From positions 11,280,499 to 11,340,498 of the forward strand of contig NC_092565.1 in the NCBI RefSeq assembly GCF_037975245.1: a stretch of DNA of 60,000 nucleotides. The letters run 5' to 3'. The DNA comes from Apostichopus japonicus (taxonomy: Eukaryota > Echinodermata > Holothuroidea > Aspidochirotida > Stichopodidae). Below the pieces are notes generated by a model. That model saw only the letters and a program-made list of their open reading frames with translations. It did no database searches and was not told where the DNA came from. Numbering within the stretch: position 1 is the stretch's first letter; each line of letters starts with the position of its first letter. Both the position numbers and the translations under genes were made by a program. Shown piece after piece: positions 59,651 to 60,000 of the stretch.

Positions 59651-60000
59651 AATTTTCATCAATGATGGATCATCCACAGACAACACACCCAAGTTATAGT
59701 AAAAACTTTCAACACCTAATGATACTACTGTTTTTTTTCCTTCCTGTATCCAAGGAGCTGCGAGTGTTAAAGGTATATAACCTGGCAATAGTCTATAAGC
59801 CACTCTTCTGATTGCAATTTGGAAGCTCCATTAAAATTTGTTCTCAACCCTGGAAATGAAATTCCAAATCATCAAACTGCAAAAACTTTATACAAATTTA
59901 CCAGGTCTTCATAGCCTGGAGGGTACTAGTGAAATTAAGGTGAAAATTGGGTAAAAATTCCTTTCAACTTGAATACCGGCAATTCACGGTACAGCAGTTT

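Larger units (their letters stand above)
57222..60000. other. ADGRA upstream intron, no exon recognised
   Basis: AT-rich sequence with a G-run near 57340-57349 and a GGA microsatellite. Overlapping frames on both strands at 58749-59003 have no splice signals or recognisable family. No leucine-rich-repeat sequence was seen. Confidence 0.5.

Noticed and set aside
59387-59803. Minus-strand 138-codon frame with a Pro run
   Set aside because: Dominated by the GGA microsatellite and a DIRS-end relic; no acceptor or domain.

Overview
The window reads as intron-rich, AT-rich metazoan genomic DNA. It is probably from a marine invertebrate deuterostome such as an echinoderm. That placement is an inference from three things: an invertebrate-like adhesion GPCR gene, an intact DIRS retrotransposon, and many short non-autonomous DNA transposons. 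Nothing in the sequence names the species. All confident coding sequence is on the minus strand.

Layout: (i) 1-10.1 kb is non-coding apart from one well-bounded 81-codon internal exon (2244-2486) of an unrecognised gene, a possible SINE and a 157-bp tandem duplication. (ii) 10146-16634 is a complete DIRS-type tyrosine-recombinase retrotransposon. It has inverted terminal repeats, an internal complementary region, and open Gag-like, RT/RNase H and tyrosine recombinase frames. (iii) 17.3-20.3 kb holds two tandem-repeat arrays, one with higher-order structure. (iv) 22-30.5 kb is mostly featureless, with a diverged DIRS end and a hAT-like MITE. (v) 30.5-35.3 kb is a nest of small inverted-repeat transposons, two with exact 8-bp target duplications and one enclosing a degenerate telomere-like tract. 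(vi) 40.8-42.6 kb is a satellite-like array of about 185-bp units.

(vii) 44641-57221 carries the last twelve exons of an adhesion G-protein-coupled receptor of the A family (ADGRA; GPR123/124/125 type). They encode an Ig domain, a hormone-receptor motif, the GAIN domain and GPS, seven membrane segments, and a long cytoplasmic tail ending in a class I PDZ ligand. All twelve exons join in consistent phase, giving about 1,158 residues. The leucine-rich-repeat exons expected upstream are not in the window and probably lie beyond 60 kb.

The most notable points are: the DIRS element, whose internal complementary region is an exact copy of a circle junction and predicts the empty target site; a duplicated 5' splice site in the receptor gene that would insert exactly 81 in-frame residues; outward-facing splice-donor consensus sites in the DIRS ends, kept in scattered relics; and the MITE cluster around 31-35 kb.
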